A stretch of DNA of 54,331 nt from Sporisorium sorghi (lineage: Eukaryota > Basidiomycota > Ustilaginomycetes > Ustilaginales > Ustilaginaceae). Shown piece by piece: positions 44,601 to 54,230 of the stretch; the first letter of the stretch is position 1; every line of letters begins with the position of its first letter. The position numbers and the translations under genes are program-made. The stretch covers positions 1 through 54,331 of the forward strand of contig JALCCG010000150.1 of assembly GCA_023212695.1 (NCBI GenBank). Direction: 5' to 3'. The notes under the pieces are model-generated. The model was not told the origin of the DNA. It did not search any database and saw only the letters and a program-made list of their open reading frames with translations.

Positions 44601-45583
44601 TTTGGCTCGCAGTTGCCGACCCGCGCAGATGGCCGTCAGTGACAACTCGAGTTTGTTCTCGGAGAGATAGAGTGTGAGTAGTTATTGTTGGTGTTGGAGC
44701 ATTCCTCGGCGTGACCGGCCGCCAAGCTTGTGTTGACATTGAGATGATGAAAAAGGATGATGATAAAGCGAAACAGACATGCTTCCCACGCTAAGCTTTG
44801 TCTCTACGCATGCCACAGATTGCGTCCGAAGTTTACGTACAGAAAGAGACTCGCCGGGCGTGCTCATAGAAGGTAAAAAAAAAATAAAAAATAAAAATAA
44901 TAATAATAATTATTATTATTATTATTATTATTCAATTGGGAGATTTGGAACTTTCGCGTTGTAGCCGAGATTGCATTGTTGTCACGCTGGTCAAACGCTT
45001 GCTTTTTGCTGTTGAGGAGCGTTCGGAGGTGTTCTTGCTGGCCTCTCTCTCGCATGACGCTCATGCCTCTTGCGTGCCTCCGTGCCGATGTGAAAATCGC
45101 CCCAAGACACTGACCAAGTGCCTGTTGGCGCTAGCGTCGTTTGAGCCGTGCGTGTGTGTGTGTCGCTGCGTGACTTGGCTCGTCTCTCTGAACGCCCAAC
45201 TCAACTGGCAAGCTGCATCAATCCCTCTATTTTCTTTCGTTGATCGCCACTGCTTCTTGCCCTTGCGCCTCCTGTGCTTCTCCTTGCTTTTCCGCATTCA
45301 TCCTGCTGCTTCTTTTCAGCAACGTTTTATTTTTACAGGAAAAAAAAAAGGCGATCCCTCAGCTCATGTGCTGATCCTCCGCGAACGGCCAACTTTGCTC
45401 TGCTTGGACCGCCACAAACCGGGCCCATACGCCATCTGCGCAAAACCCCTTTGAAGCCTCTAGGTGGACCTCGGCCACCTCCTTCCTTTACTCTCCATGC
45501 TGCAATTCGCTTGTGCACGCTCGCCATCGGTCGGCTTTCTCGCTTCCGTTTTTGCGATGCTTCTCTCTCTCTTGCAATGACCT

Positions 45584-45619
45584 AAGGTGCCTGAGCTAGG
45601 GCGACACACCAGGCACCTT
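45584..45619. promoter_or_regulatory. 10 bp inverted repeat upstream of the peptide-precursor gene
   Basis: AAGGTGCCTG (45584-45593) and CAGGCACCTT (45610-45619) are perfect inverted copies separated by 16 bp, about 360-400 bp before the start codon. This could be a dimer binding site or a hairpin. Confidence 0.45.
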
Positions 45620-45837
45620 CTTGGGGTTTCGATGTCAACAAGCGGCGACACACTGGTCAAGCGCCCCCTTGTGCCTGGTTGGAAGGGAGAGAGGGTCTGT
45701 GTGCCCTCCGTTTCGAATGCAGCTCGCTTCGGACGCTTCTCCAGAACCTGGCTTCTATTTTCCTTGCCGCTTCGCTGTGAGGTACCGCAACCATCCACGC
45801 CTCACCAAGTGCGCGCCTCGGCTGCGTCGGCTTCTGG

Positions 45838-45847
45838 CTTTATAAGA
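45838..45847 (+). promoter_or_regulatory. TATA box of the peptide-precursor gene
   Basis: TTTATAAG lies about 140 bp upstream of the ATG at 45981 and is followed by a CT-rich leader (CCTCTTTCTCTCACC), a good fungal core promoter arrangement for a regulated, highly expressed gene. Confidence 0.5.
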
Positions 45848-45980
45848 CAACCTCTTTCTCTCACCTCGCCTCTGGGTCGCATCCCCGTCTCCTTACCCTT
45901 TCATTCATACAACACACACCTCCCGCCTTTCCCCTTCCTTCCTTTTCACCACCACCAGCTACCTTCATATCGACACCACC

Positions 45981-46340
45981 ATGCAGCTCCGCGCCTCCGT
46001 TCTGTTGATGGGCGTCGCCGCCGCCGCCGCCGGCCTTGTTGCCGCTGCTCCTGTCGCTGACGCCGCTGCTGCCCCCGCTGCTGTCGAGCGCGACAACGGT
46101 GCTCCCGCTGGCGACTGGGGTCTCCAGCCCAACAAGCAGTGGTCTTACAGGCGCGATGGTGCCCCGTCGGGTGACTACGGCATCGACCCCAACCGTCAGT
46201 TCTCTTACAAGCGCGACAACAGCGCTCCTGCGGGTGACTGGGGCCTCCAGCCCAACAAGCAGTGGTCGTACAAGAAGCGCGACAACGGTGCGCCCGCTGG
46301 TGACTGGGGCCTCCAGCCCAACAAGCAGTGGTCGTACTAA
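45981..46340 (+). CDS. Secreted Kex2-processed repeat-peptide precursor (four repeats)
   Basis: 119 residues, single exon. A signal peptide (MQLRASVLLMGVAAAAAGLV, cleavage near A22-A23) and a short Ala/Val-rich pro-segment to VER37 are followed by four peptide units. Unit 1 is 38-56, DNGAPAGDWGLQPNKQWSY. Unit 2 is 59-76, DGAPSGDYGIDPNRQFSY. Units 3 (79-97) and 4 (101-119) are near copies of unit 1. The spacers are RR (57-58), KR (77-78) and KKR (98-100), typical Kex2 sites; the last unit ends at the stop with a free Tyr. No Cys and no CAAX box. The layout resembles prepro-alpha-factor and other fungal Kex2-processed proteins. A RiPP precursor (ustiloxin/dikaritin type) is an alternative, but no DUF3328 or tyrosinase gene lies in the window. 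The bioactive peptide and its role are unknown. A TATA box lies 140 bp upstream. Confidence 0.88.
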   Translation: MQLRASVLLMGVAAAAAGLVAAAPVADAAAAPAAVERDNGAPAGDWGLQPNKQWSYRRDGAPSGDYGIDPNRQFSYKRDNSAPAGDWGLQPNKQWSYKKRDNGAPAGDWGLQPNKQWSY

Positions 46341-47289
46341 GCGCCTCCCTCCCCGGAGTCTGTATGATCCTTCCATCGCAGCATCACTTCTTTCCAGATT
46401 TGCTCTCTCTCTCTCTCTCATCGTCATGGGCCAGCAGGGCCTTTTTGGGTTTTGACACACTCTGTCTTGTTTTGCCGTGTCCGCCACATTGTGATTTGCT
46501 TGCGCGGAGCTGGCCTCGTCAATTACCAACCACTTTTGTGTCGCGCGCGCGCGCGTGCGCGAGCTCTGCCCTGTCTTCGGTGGCTCAATTGCTCTGCTCC
46601 AACGTCTTTTCACTCTCCTTTTTGTATTCTGGCAGTAGTCGGCGTCGAGTCCTTACGGGGCTTCGATCCCTCTCGCTTGTTTCTCTGTCCTGTTGCCCGC
46701 ATGCAATCGTATCGAACGCTCTCTCTCCGTTGCTCTCTGTGTGTGTGTGTGTGTCCTTCGTTCTGTGTGAGAGTGTTGAGGTGGTGGAGGATTGGAAGGT
46801 TGTAAATTGGCCTGTGCTGCGTGTGCATGAAACACGACGGCGATCACGGACTTGGTGTCGAATACAGCAGGTGGGCGTTGAATTTGGGTTTAGAGTGTAC
46901 TGTAGCATAGGGTTCCACGGCGACGACGACGAGAGTAAGGGAGCGCGGATGGCATCGTCGATGGCGCTTGGGCTCAAGATCCACCGGTACTTCCACAGCT
47001 GTGCCTCGTTATCGTGTCGAGAAGTCTGCGATGAGTATGTGGATGGTGTCGAGGGCGGTGCGGGGGGCCAAGACGATGCGGAAGGGAGTGGGTTTTCAGT
47101 GTCGCTCGACGGCGGGGATAGTGGTTCTCCTGCCGGGAAAGCTTGGTGGATTGGGCGAAAGTCGGAAATCGGCGACTTGAGCTCCACTGGGAAAGCGAAC
47201 GCGTTTGTGCTTCGTGCACCCTGCATGCTGACTTTCTTCTCCCACCACCCATGCTTTCGCTCCGTCTCACATAGCAGGGATCGATCACG
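46341..47289. other. Intergenic region between the peptide precursor and GPI8
   Basis: 949 bp. Both strands carry long open frames here (a minus-strand one from an ATG at 47226 reaches about 46585), but neither shows a known domain. GT repeats lie at about 46738-46753, and GC alternation at about 46540-46562. Confidence 0.4.
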
Positions 47290-48516
47290 ATGGCGGATTC
47301 GTCCTTCTCTTCTGCTGCCGAGTCTCCAGCCAGTGGCAGTGGTGTAGCCAAGCAGACTCGACGAAAGCAACGCACTTCAAAATCAGGCGCATCGTCGGCA
47401 AGGCCAATACCACGCGGTCGACGGACAGCATTGCGATTGATCCTGCTCAGCCTGCTCGTCGCCCTCTTGGCGATACTCGCGCCTCTCGCGTTTCCGGAAG
47501 CCTTTCTGTCCGCAGAACAGGTGGCTGCCGTGACGCGCTTCTTCGACGACGCCGGCCTGGGCGACACTCTCGCCGCTGTCGGCTCGCCGCTCGCGCCCAC
47601 TACCACCGCTGCATCGCTCGACACCCAATCCACCAACTCCTCGACAACGGAGCACGCGGTACGCGGGGGGCATACGAACAACTGGGCTGTCCTAGTATGC
47701 ACATCCAAATTCTGGTTCAACTACCGACACATAGCCAATACGCTCGGCATGTACCGCACGGTCAAGCGCTTGGGGATTCCGGATAGCCACATTGTGCTGA
47801 TGCTGGCGGACGATGCGGCGTGCAACCCGCGCAATAAGTTTCCGGGCAACGTGTGGGCGGCCTCGCACAAGCGGCTCGATCTGTACGGGCAGAACGTCGA
47901 GGTGGACTATCGCGGGTACGAGGTGAGCGTCGAGAACCTCGTGCGGCTGCTCACGGGCCGCCTACCCCCCACGACCCCCAAGTCCAAGCGCCTCGATACG
48001 GACGCACGCAGCAATGTGTTCCTCTACATGACCGGTCATGGAGGCGATGAGTTTCTGAAGTTTCAGGACTACGAAGAAATCAGCGCCGTCGACATCGCCG
48101 ACGCGATAGAGCAAATGTGGCGGAAGAAACGCTACCACGAGCTCTTGTTCATGGTCGACACGTGCCAGGCCAACACGCTCTACAGCCGCATCTACTCGCC
48201 CAATGTGCTCGCGACAGGGTCGAGCGAGAAGGGCCAGAACAGCTACAGCCACGGCGCGGACGATGATCTGGGCGTAGCGCTCATCGATCGGTTCACAAAC
48301 TTCGTGTTGGAGTGGATGGAGGGGATAGGCAAGGGCAGCAATGCGACCATGGGCGAGCTGTTCGCCGCGTATGACAGTAGGGTGATTGAGAGTGATCCCG
48401 GGGTGAGGAGCGACTTGTTTAGGCGGAGGTTGGCGGAGGCAAAGGTGACGGACTTCTTTGGAGAGGTGAGTCAGGTTGATCTGACGCCGAAGGCGAGGGA
48501 GGTGGTGCTCACGTAG
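47290..48516 (+). CDS. GPI8: GPI transamidase catalytic subunit Gpi8 (PIG-K)
   Basis: Caspase-like cysteine peptidase (family C13) of the ER GPI-transamidase complex. It cleaves the C-terminal signal of precursors and attaches the GPI anchor. Single exon, 408 residues. After a basic Ser-rich N-tail, one hydrophobic segment (about 44-68, ALRLILLSLLVALLAILAPL) serves as signal or anchor. The peptidase domain starts NNWAVLVCTSKFWFNYRH and includes DSHIVLMLADD, NPRNKFPGNVWA and VDYRGYEV. Catalytic H250 is in YMTGHGGDEFLKF and C292 in VDTCQANTLYSRI; SPNVLATGSSEKGQNSYSH follows. The C-terminus VTDFFGEVSQVDLTPKAREV aligns with the family but stops there. The C-terminal membrane helix of yeast and human Gpi8 is missing. 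Confidence 0.95.
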   Translation: MADSSFSSAAESPASGSGVAKQTRRKQRTSKSGASSARPIPRGRRTALRLILLSLLVALLAILAPLAFPEAFLSAEQVAAVTRFFDDAGLGDTLAAVGSPLAPTTTAASLDTQSTNSSTTEHAVRGGHTNNWAVLVCTSKFWFNYRHIANTLGMYRTVKRLGIPDSHIVLMLADDAACNPRNKFPGNVWAASHKRLDLYGQNVEVDYRGYEVSVENLVRLLTGRLPPTTPKSKRLDTDARSNVFLYMTGHGGDEFLKFQDYEEISAVDIADAIEQMWRKKRYHELLFMVDTCQANTLYSRIYSPNVLATGSSEKGQNSYSHGADDDLGVALIDRFTNFVLEWMEGIGKGSNATMGELFAAYDSRVIESDPGVRSDLFRRRLAEAKVTDFFGEVSQVDLTPKAREVVLT

Positions 48517-49942
48517 AAGGAAGGACAATTGCAAGCTTTCAGAGAGTCCTTCGCAGTGTGGTGATCGTGCACAGGGAGAAGCGTTTGTGTGGTGAGAAGA
48601 TTGTGTTTGAATTGCGTGCGTTCGCGCTACGCCAGAGCGCGCAATCACGTGGGAAAAGATGCCAAGACAATGTTGGGAGATTGAGCAGCCAAGTGGGAAG
48701 GGTATGGCGCCGTCTGAAGCAGAGGCATTGTGCTCGTTCTGCCGACAGCAATCGAGGTGGTACGACGACCATGACGACTCTCGCAAGTGGCATGACTGGG
48801 AGGTGGGCGATGCAGGATCACGAGCGCTGGCGGGTCAAAAGGACTTACCTTTGCCAACCTGGTGTGTTCGTAACGCGTCAACTTCTGCCATGAACGAGAA
48901 AATGCAACAATGAGATCGTACAGAGTGCGCCAAGGGAGCAATTGTAAAACGATCGTCCTCGAAGCTCGATGAGTCGGCGACCTAGCGGGTTGTGGATGCT
49001 CCGTACGAGGAGAGGTGACTGTCGTCTTCGTCCTTGCTGCGTTCCGGCCTGCGGATGCTGGAAGAGGTTGCGCGAATAGGCTTCCAAGTGAGGTCGCAGT
49101 AGCGCCAATGATATAATGGTGTCAGAGAACGATGCAATCCTTCGAAGTACCTGTTATGCGCAGACACGCAAGCACGTGCTTCGGTCAAAACGCAGCAAAA
49201 GCAACGGGGCATGAGAAGTAGCCAACAGAATCGCACGACGATGCTGCAGCACTCGATCATCTGCGCAATCAGTGTGAGGAGGACACGGGAAAGAATTGCA
49301 ACATCACCTGTCAAACCATTCGTATAGAGTCGGGACGTGGCCACGCCCTTCGTGTTGCATAAAAAATTTGCTCAAGAGTTTCGTGCGTCCATCCAGAACG
49401 GGCTTCGTTGGGTAGACCAAAGAACCGGTGAGCGAAGCGATCGGAGGTAAGGGTGAACCTGGGGTCAGGTCGGGTCGGGTCGGGTCGGATCGGATGCAGA
49501 AGCAATCGTCCTTGGTAAAATCACGCGGGAGCCGGTAAGATTCTTCGTGCGCCGAGGTTAGACCATGTGGTGGAGAGCAGCCAGGGGGAGGAGGAGGAGG
49601 AGGAGGAGTCGTTTGGACCGTCATTCGATGATGGGGACACGGGACATCGCTGGAACTAGAATTGCTTGCAAAATAGGCTCGGAAACCTTCGGCCATACGC
49701 GAGAAGAGACGAGAGGTCAAGCGGACCACTGCCGTGCGGTGCGGTTCTTGTGCATGCGGGGAAGCCAATGGGACCGTTCGAAGATGGGACCGAAACGTAT
49801 TTTTGAAGGAAACCAGCCAGATTGGGAAGCAACATTGTACAAGAAACGAAAAAGTACATCGAGAGTGGGACAGCAAGAAAGAGGCGAAGGCAGGCCGACA
49901 AGGCCTTTTTTAGGTGTGAGAGGGTCAGTGCGCCGTCGACGT
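48517..49942. other. 1.4 kb intergenic region with a pentanucleotide repeat
   Basis: It lies between the convergent GPI8 and SR-protein genes. A (GGTCG)n repeat lies at about 49465-49495 and (GGA)n at about 49588-49610. One weak minus-strand gene candidate is listed separately. Confidence 0.4.
48982..49696 (-). CDS. Weak candidate: unrecognised two-exon protein
   Basis: A minus-strand frame from ATG 49696 runs to a GTGATG donor at 49307 (exon end 49308). It can be joined in phase to 49150-48982 after a CATAACAG acceptor, giving 185 residues. Contents include MAEGFRAYFASNSSSSDVPC, an eight-Pro run, RTKLLSKFFMQHEGRGHVP and YFEGLHRSLTPLYHWRYCDL. No domain is recognised, the donor is not consensus, and the Pro run and Asp-Pro-Thr-Arg run come from simple repeats. 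It may be chance. Confidence 0.18.
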
Positions 49943-50766
49943 TCAGTCGTCACGAGGAGGCAGAGGGCTGCGACTGTCGTAGCGTCCGTTACGCTCGGGG
50001 ACAGGCTCGCGGCTATCTTGGCGGTCGCGGGGCTCACGGCTGTCGTCACGTCGACGAGGGGGAGGGCTGCGGTCGCGGTCATCGCGGGGCGGGCGGTCGG
50101 GGTCGATGCGAAGCTTGTTGCCTCGGAGCTCGATGCCTTCGATCTTGTCAAGGGCACGCTCGTAGTCGTCGCGGTTGTCGTACTCGATGATGCCCTCGTC
50201 AGGATTGGTAGGGTCGACGTCGGCGAACGAGACGGCGCCGTGCTCACGGCCAATGTCCTTGAGATCCTGCCAGCTGGTGTTGGGAGGGAGGTTGGAGACG
50301 ATGCAACGGAACTGGCCACGACGGAGACGAGGCTCGCGGCGAGGAGGAGGGGGAGCGCCGTAGCGGGAGGAGGGAGCATCCCTGCCGTAGCTGCTGCTGC
50401 CACCACCACCGCCACGACGGTCGTAGGGGTCGGAGCCGTAGCCTGCAGGTTCACGGCGACGCTCGGCTGCCTTTGCGTGCTGGACTACGAGTCGCTCGCC
50501 CATGAAGTTTTTGCCGTCGAAATCCTTGACGGCATCTTCGGCGTCACGAGGGTGCTCGAACTCGACAAAGCCGAAGGAGCCCATGATGCGGACATCAAGG
50601 AGGCGCTGTTGAGTGTGAAGAAAGGGCAGGATGCGGTTAGTTCAGAGGCGCAACGGTGAAGAAGCCTTGGAGAAGTGCAACTTACGCCATAGTCACGAAA
50701 GAGGTCCTCTATGTCACCACGACGGACATCGGCAGGAAGCTTGCCAACGTAGACTCGAGAGTTCAT
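49943..50766 (-). CDS. SR-family splicing factor with two RRMs (SRSF1/Srp2-like)
   Basis: Nuclear RNA-binding protein that promotes splice-site recognition. Exons on the minus strand are 50766-50686 and 50605-49943, with an 80 nt intron (GTAAGT...CAACAG); 247 residues. RRM1 (1-71): RNP2 is VYVGKLP and RNP1-like is GSFGFVEFEHPRDAEDAV, with the intron between them. A Gly/Arg/Ser-rich linker (YDRRGGGGGSSSYGRD) precedes RRM2. RRM2 is a pseudo-RRM with the signature SWQDLKD, seen in SRSF1 and S. pombe Srp2. The C-terminal tail is Arg/Asp/Ser/Pro-rich (DRSPPPRRRDDSREPRDRQD) with only a few RS dipeptides. Likely regulated by SRPK-type phosphorylation (family knowledge). It converges with GPI8. Confidence 0.92.
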
Positions 50767-52073
50767 GTTGTGCTGCGAGGTTGTTAAACAAGAGATGGTT
50801 GCAAAGAGAAGAAGTGGATGGAAGCGAAGGAAGAAACTCAGCGATTTGAGCCACGCCGCGCGCTCTTTTCCACCCTTTGCGGGGATTTTTTCGAATTTGT
50901 GCAGAGTACCAATCTCACATCTAAAAGGCGTCATAAAAAAAGGGTCTCGTCGCTGGACCCTCAAAATCGGCAATCGGGGTGTGCCTCATCGGTTGAGAGC
51001 AAAAGGAACTTCTACGCTGCAGCTGAAACTGATCCCGTTTTGCGATCTCCGCTTGAGCATCGCTGTCTGCACATGTTGCAGATCCATACAGAACATGCTC
51101 AGGAGCGAGGTTGCCACTTGCGAAAGGATCGACAGATCTTCTATATGCCATCCGCAGCCGACCCACGCAAAACGGTCCACCTTCGCTTAAAGACCAACAA
51201 GAACAGAACAGACAAGCAACTTTGCTCAGGAGAGCGGACATCGTGAGCCGCTGTGGCGCACAGACGTGACTGCACGAGAGAGACGTGTCTATTGTGAGAC
51301 CTGTTGCTGCTGAATTGCTTGTATAGTATTCAGCCTGATTCTAAATTACTGTGCCTCTTGATTGACTGTTTCGAAGCGCATGCTAGGCTGTTGCTCTGCG
51401 GTACTAGTATGGCATCGCTTCGTCACATCTTGTTTGCGTCTTAGAACGAGTGTGAGTGAGGCCTTTGGTGTCCATGTCTACACTGCTATCCGCGTCCTGA
51501 TGTTCGCGTGTCTAATGAAATGCAAAGTGCTCAAACTCAAAGCCTTGTTTTGTGGTGTTTTTTTTTTTTTTTTTTTTTTTTTTTCCTTTTTTTCTAGCTT
51601 TTCCTCCTTTTCTTTGTTTTAGCGCTCTGATCATGCGGCAAAGAGAGCGTTCAAGAGCACGTCTGCTTAGCGGCAGCACGTCGCGGTCAATTTTTTTTTT
51701 TTTTTTTAAAAACAATATTTCACGTCGACTTGGTCCGCGCAGACTGACAGACAATTATATCGACTCGACTCGACTGTCTCTCTCACTCTCACTCCTTCAA
51801 CCATCTCCACTCTACCATCTAGGATCCATATACCATTCCCTCCCTGCTACTCGCATCCGCTTGCTTGCTCTCACGCTCCGTGGTGTCATACATAGCATCG
51901 ACTCGTATCTTCACGTCGACTTGGCATTACAACGCACGCACTACGAACCCCCACGCGCGGACCTTCTTCTTTCCCTCCATCCATCGAGCTGCTTCTAGGA
52001 ACGATCGTAGCAGCTGGATCTTCCTGCATCCTATTCATCCAACGCTGACTTGCATCCAAATCGCCGGCCCATC
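50767..52073. promoter_or_regulatory. Divergent SR-protein/BEM1 upstream region
   Basis: 1.3 kb between the two start codons. T-runs lie at about 51559-51584 and 51690-51707, and GACTC/TCGAC repeats at about 51756-51775. From about 51770 the sequence is CT-rich, consistent with the BEM1 promoter and leader. I see no gene. Confidence 0.5.
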
Positions 52074-54230
52074 ATGAAGGGTCTCAAGGACTTCCGCAGG
52101 TCCCTCAACAAGGATCGCCATTCCGGTGGAAAGCCATCCGCGTCCAATGCATCCCCAGGCACCTTCACCAGCGTCAAGGGCGCCGTCACCATCCAGCCGC
52201 CCAAACTCGTCATCCGTGCCATCCGCGACTACAGGTCCAATTCACCGCACGAGCTCAGCTTTCACAAGGGAGACTTCTTTCATGTCATCACCGACCCTGC
52301 TCCCGACGCAGAATGGTTCGAGGCCAGCAACCCCATGACCAACGCGCGAGGTCTTGTTCCCGCCAACCACTTTGACGTGCTCTCCAAAAGTAACCGTGCC
52401 AATGCAGCCACCGTCGCTGGTCCTAATGCCACTTCTCCCACCATCGGCAGCATGTCGCCTCCAGCGCCATCCATGGCCTCGGCCGCAGGCGCTTCCTCGT
52501 CTCAAGCGTACGGCGGTCGCGCTGCAGGTGCCGCCATGACCGCAAAAGGTGGTGGAGGTCTCTACGCCGTTGTCAAGTACGACTTCCTCGCAGAGCGCGC
52601 CGACGAGCTCCAAGCAAAAGCGGGCGAGTCCATCATCGTCATTGCCCAGTCCAACTTTGAGTGGTTCGTCGCCAAACCCATCGGCAGGCTCGGCGGTCCC
52701 GGCTTGATCCCCGTCGCCTTTGTCGAGATCCGTGACCTGGTCACAGGAAGACCTATCGAGGATGTCCAAGAGCTCATCCAGAGTGGCGTCGTCCCCAAAG
52801 TCGAGGAGTGGAAAAAGATGACCGCCGAGTACAAAAAGAACACCATCCCTCTGGGTCGTTTCGACTTCCCGCAATCATCACAGCCAGGCGTCAACTCTCC
52901 CTACGCCAACATGGGCACTGCCTCCACTGCGGCTGCTTCAGGGAGTAGCGCCAGCAACGTCGGCTTCCCTTCCAACACGTCGCACGTCCAACAGTCGTCC
53001 ATCTCCTCGCTGCCTGTGCCCACACCACCACCCAAGGACGAGCTGTACAACCACGCGGGCGGTCCACTAGGCGCAGCGGGCGCACTGCAGCCGTTCGACG
53101 ACAACGCCACCGATCCACTCACGCAGCTTCCACCAGGCATGTCGCCGGGCGAGCCGCTGCCCACGGGCATCATCACCTCGGCCACCGTCGACTCGTTCCA
53201 CTACGAGCAAGGCGACTACTGGTTCCGCATCCAGGCCACCCACGTTGCCGGTCCGTCGGCGTCTGCACCGTCCAACGCGCCACAAGCGCCCGAGGGCGAA
53301 GAGCGCGATCTCATCCTCTACCGTCTCTACGAAGACTTTTACGAGTTCCAGATTGCGCTCCTCGACCATTTCCCGGCGGAGGCGGGTCGCGAGACCGATG
53401 CCAATGGTCACGCGAGCGAGCGTATTCTGCCATTGATGCCCGGCCCGCTCGATGTGGTCGATGATCTCATCACCTCGCAGCGCCGTGTGGACTTGGATCA
53501 GTACATTGTGGAGCTGTGCTCGCTGCCGGAGTACATTATGCGCTCGGAGCTCGTGCGGCTCTTCTTTGAGCCTCGACCTGGCGACCACTGCACTTCGCAT
53601 CCTCCACGCGGGCCTACGGACGAGCAGGAGTACAAGGACTACGGCTACTCGGCGGGCGGCGTAGGATCGAGCCAGCAACAGCAACAGCAGCTGCGGAGCA
53701 ACGGCGTGAGCAAGTACGCGGAAGACCAACCCGTGGGGCGCAGCAGCACGTCGTCGCGCGCCGAGGACGAGCTGAGTGCCAAGATGCGCGGCGCGTCGCT
53801 CGTCTCCGGCTCCGGGCGCGGGTCTTCAGGTCAGCGCGATTCGACACGCAGCAGCGCGGCGTTCGGCGGCAGCAGCGGCGGCGGCGCGGGTGGAGCGGTC
53901 AGCACGGGACGCACATCACAGGCATCGAGCGGGCATCGCAAGCAGAACTCGTCCGGCCAAGGTGCCACCTCCGGCTCATCTGCCAACGTCGCCTACCATC
54001 GCATCAAGGTGGCGCGCCGCAACGACCTGGACAGCGTCATCGCACTGCGCATGCCGCCGAGCCCGACATTCGCGCAGCTGCTCGAGAAAGTGCGCGAGAG
54101 GCTGGGTGCCGACGTGAGCGTGTTCAGCTGCAACGAGCGCGCCGAGCCCATTGTGGACGATGCCTCGCTCACGAGTTGGTTGGACCAGGCCACGGATGCT
54201 GGGTGGAAGCTCATGCTGCACGCTTCTTGA
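52074..54230 (+). CDS. BEM1: Polarity scaffold Bem1 (SH3-SH3-PX-PB1)
   Basis: Scaffold that joins Cdc42, its exchange factor Cdc24 and PAK kinases at sites of polar growth. Single exon, 718 residues. Domains: SH3-1 about 43-104 (LVIRAIRDYRSNSPHELSFH; ARGLVPANHFDVL), SH3-2 about 162-220 (GLYAVVKYDFLAERADELQA; GLIPVAFVEI) with the following KVEEWKKMTAEYKKNTIPLG extension that in yeast binds Cdc42. PX spans about 365-500 (YWFRIQATHV; LILYRLYEDFYEFQIALLDH; LPEYIMRSELVRLFFEPRPG). A Gln/Ser/Gly-rich linker follows, then PB1 about 640-715 (YHRIKVARRNDLDSVIALRM; WLDQATDAGWKLMLHAS), which in yeast pairs with the Cdc24 PB1. Start chosen at MKGLKDFRRSLNK, as in fungal homologues. Confidence 0.96.
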   Translation: MKGLKDFRRSLNKDRHSGGKPSASNASPGTFTSVKGAVTIQPPKLVIRAIRDYRSNSPHELSFHKGDFFHVITDPAPDAEWFEASNPMTNARGLVPANHFDVLSKSNRANAATVAGPNATSPTIGSMSPPAPSMASAAGASSSQAYGGRAAGAAMTAKGGGGLYAVVKYDFLAERADELQAKAGESIIVIAQSNFEWFVAKPIGRLGGPGLIPVAFVEIRDLVTGRPIEDVQELIQSGVVPKVEEWKKMTAEYKKNTIPLGRFDFPQSSQPGVNSPYANMGTASTAAASGSSASNVGFPSNTSHVQQSSISSLPVPTPPPKDELYNHAGGPLGAAGALQPFDDNATDPLTQLPPGMSPGEPLPTGIITSATVDSFHYEQGDYWFRIQATHVAGPSASAPSNAPQAPEGEERDLILYRLYEDFYEFQIALLDHFPAEAGRETDANGHASERILPLMPGPLDVVDDLITSQRRVDLDQYIVELCSLPEYIMRSELVRLFFEPRPGDHCTSHPPRGPTDEQEYKDYGYSAGGVGSSQQQQQQLRSNGVSKYAEDQPVGRSSTSSRAEDELSAKMRGASLVSGSGRGSSGQRDSTRSSAAFGGSSGGGAGGAVSTGRTSQASSGHRKQNSSGQGATSGSSANVAYHRIKVARRNDLDSVIALRMPPSPTFAQLLEKVRERLGADVSVFSCNERAEPIVDDASLTSWLDQATDAGWKLMLHAS

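Larger units (their letters stand above)
41672..45980. other. 4.3 kb intergenic region; no gene recognised
   Basis: The longest gene-empty stretch of the window, directly upstream of the peptide-precursor gene. It contains GA repeats at about 42631-42654, a 10-A/12-G junction at about 43557-43579, CT repeats at about 44377-44402, (CA)n at about 44550-44571, a self-complementary AAT/ATT tract at about 44878-44932, a 10 bp inverted repeat (45584-45619) and a TATA box at about 45838. A frame ending at 42176 (EDSTWGDIEDIWG) has a good acceptor-like tract before it, but no upstream exon was found. Confidence 0.5.

Noticed and set aside
46585..47226. Minus-strand ORF between the peptide gene and GPI8 (MQGARSTNAFAF...)
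   Set aside because: Pro/Ser-rich and open on both strands, with no domain, and its start lies only 64 bp from GPI8. It cannot be told from chance without RNA data.
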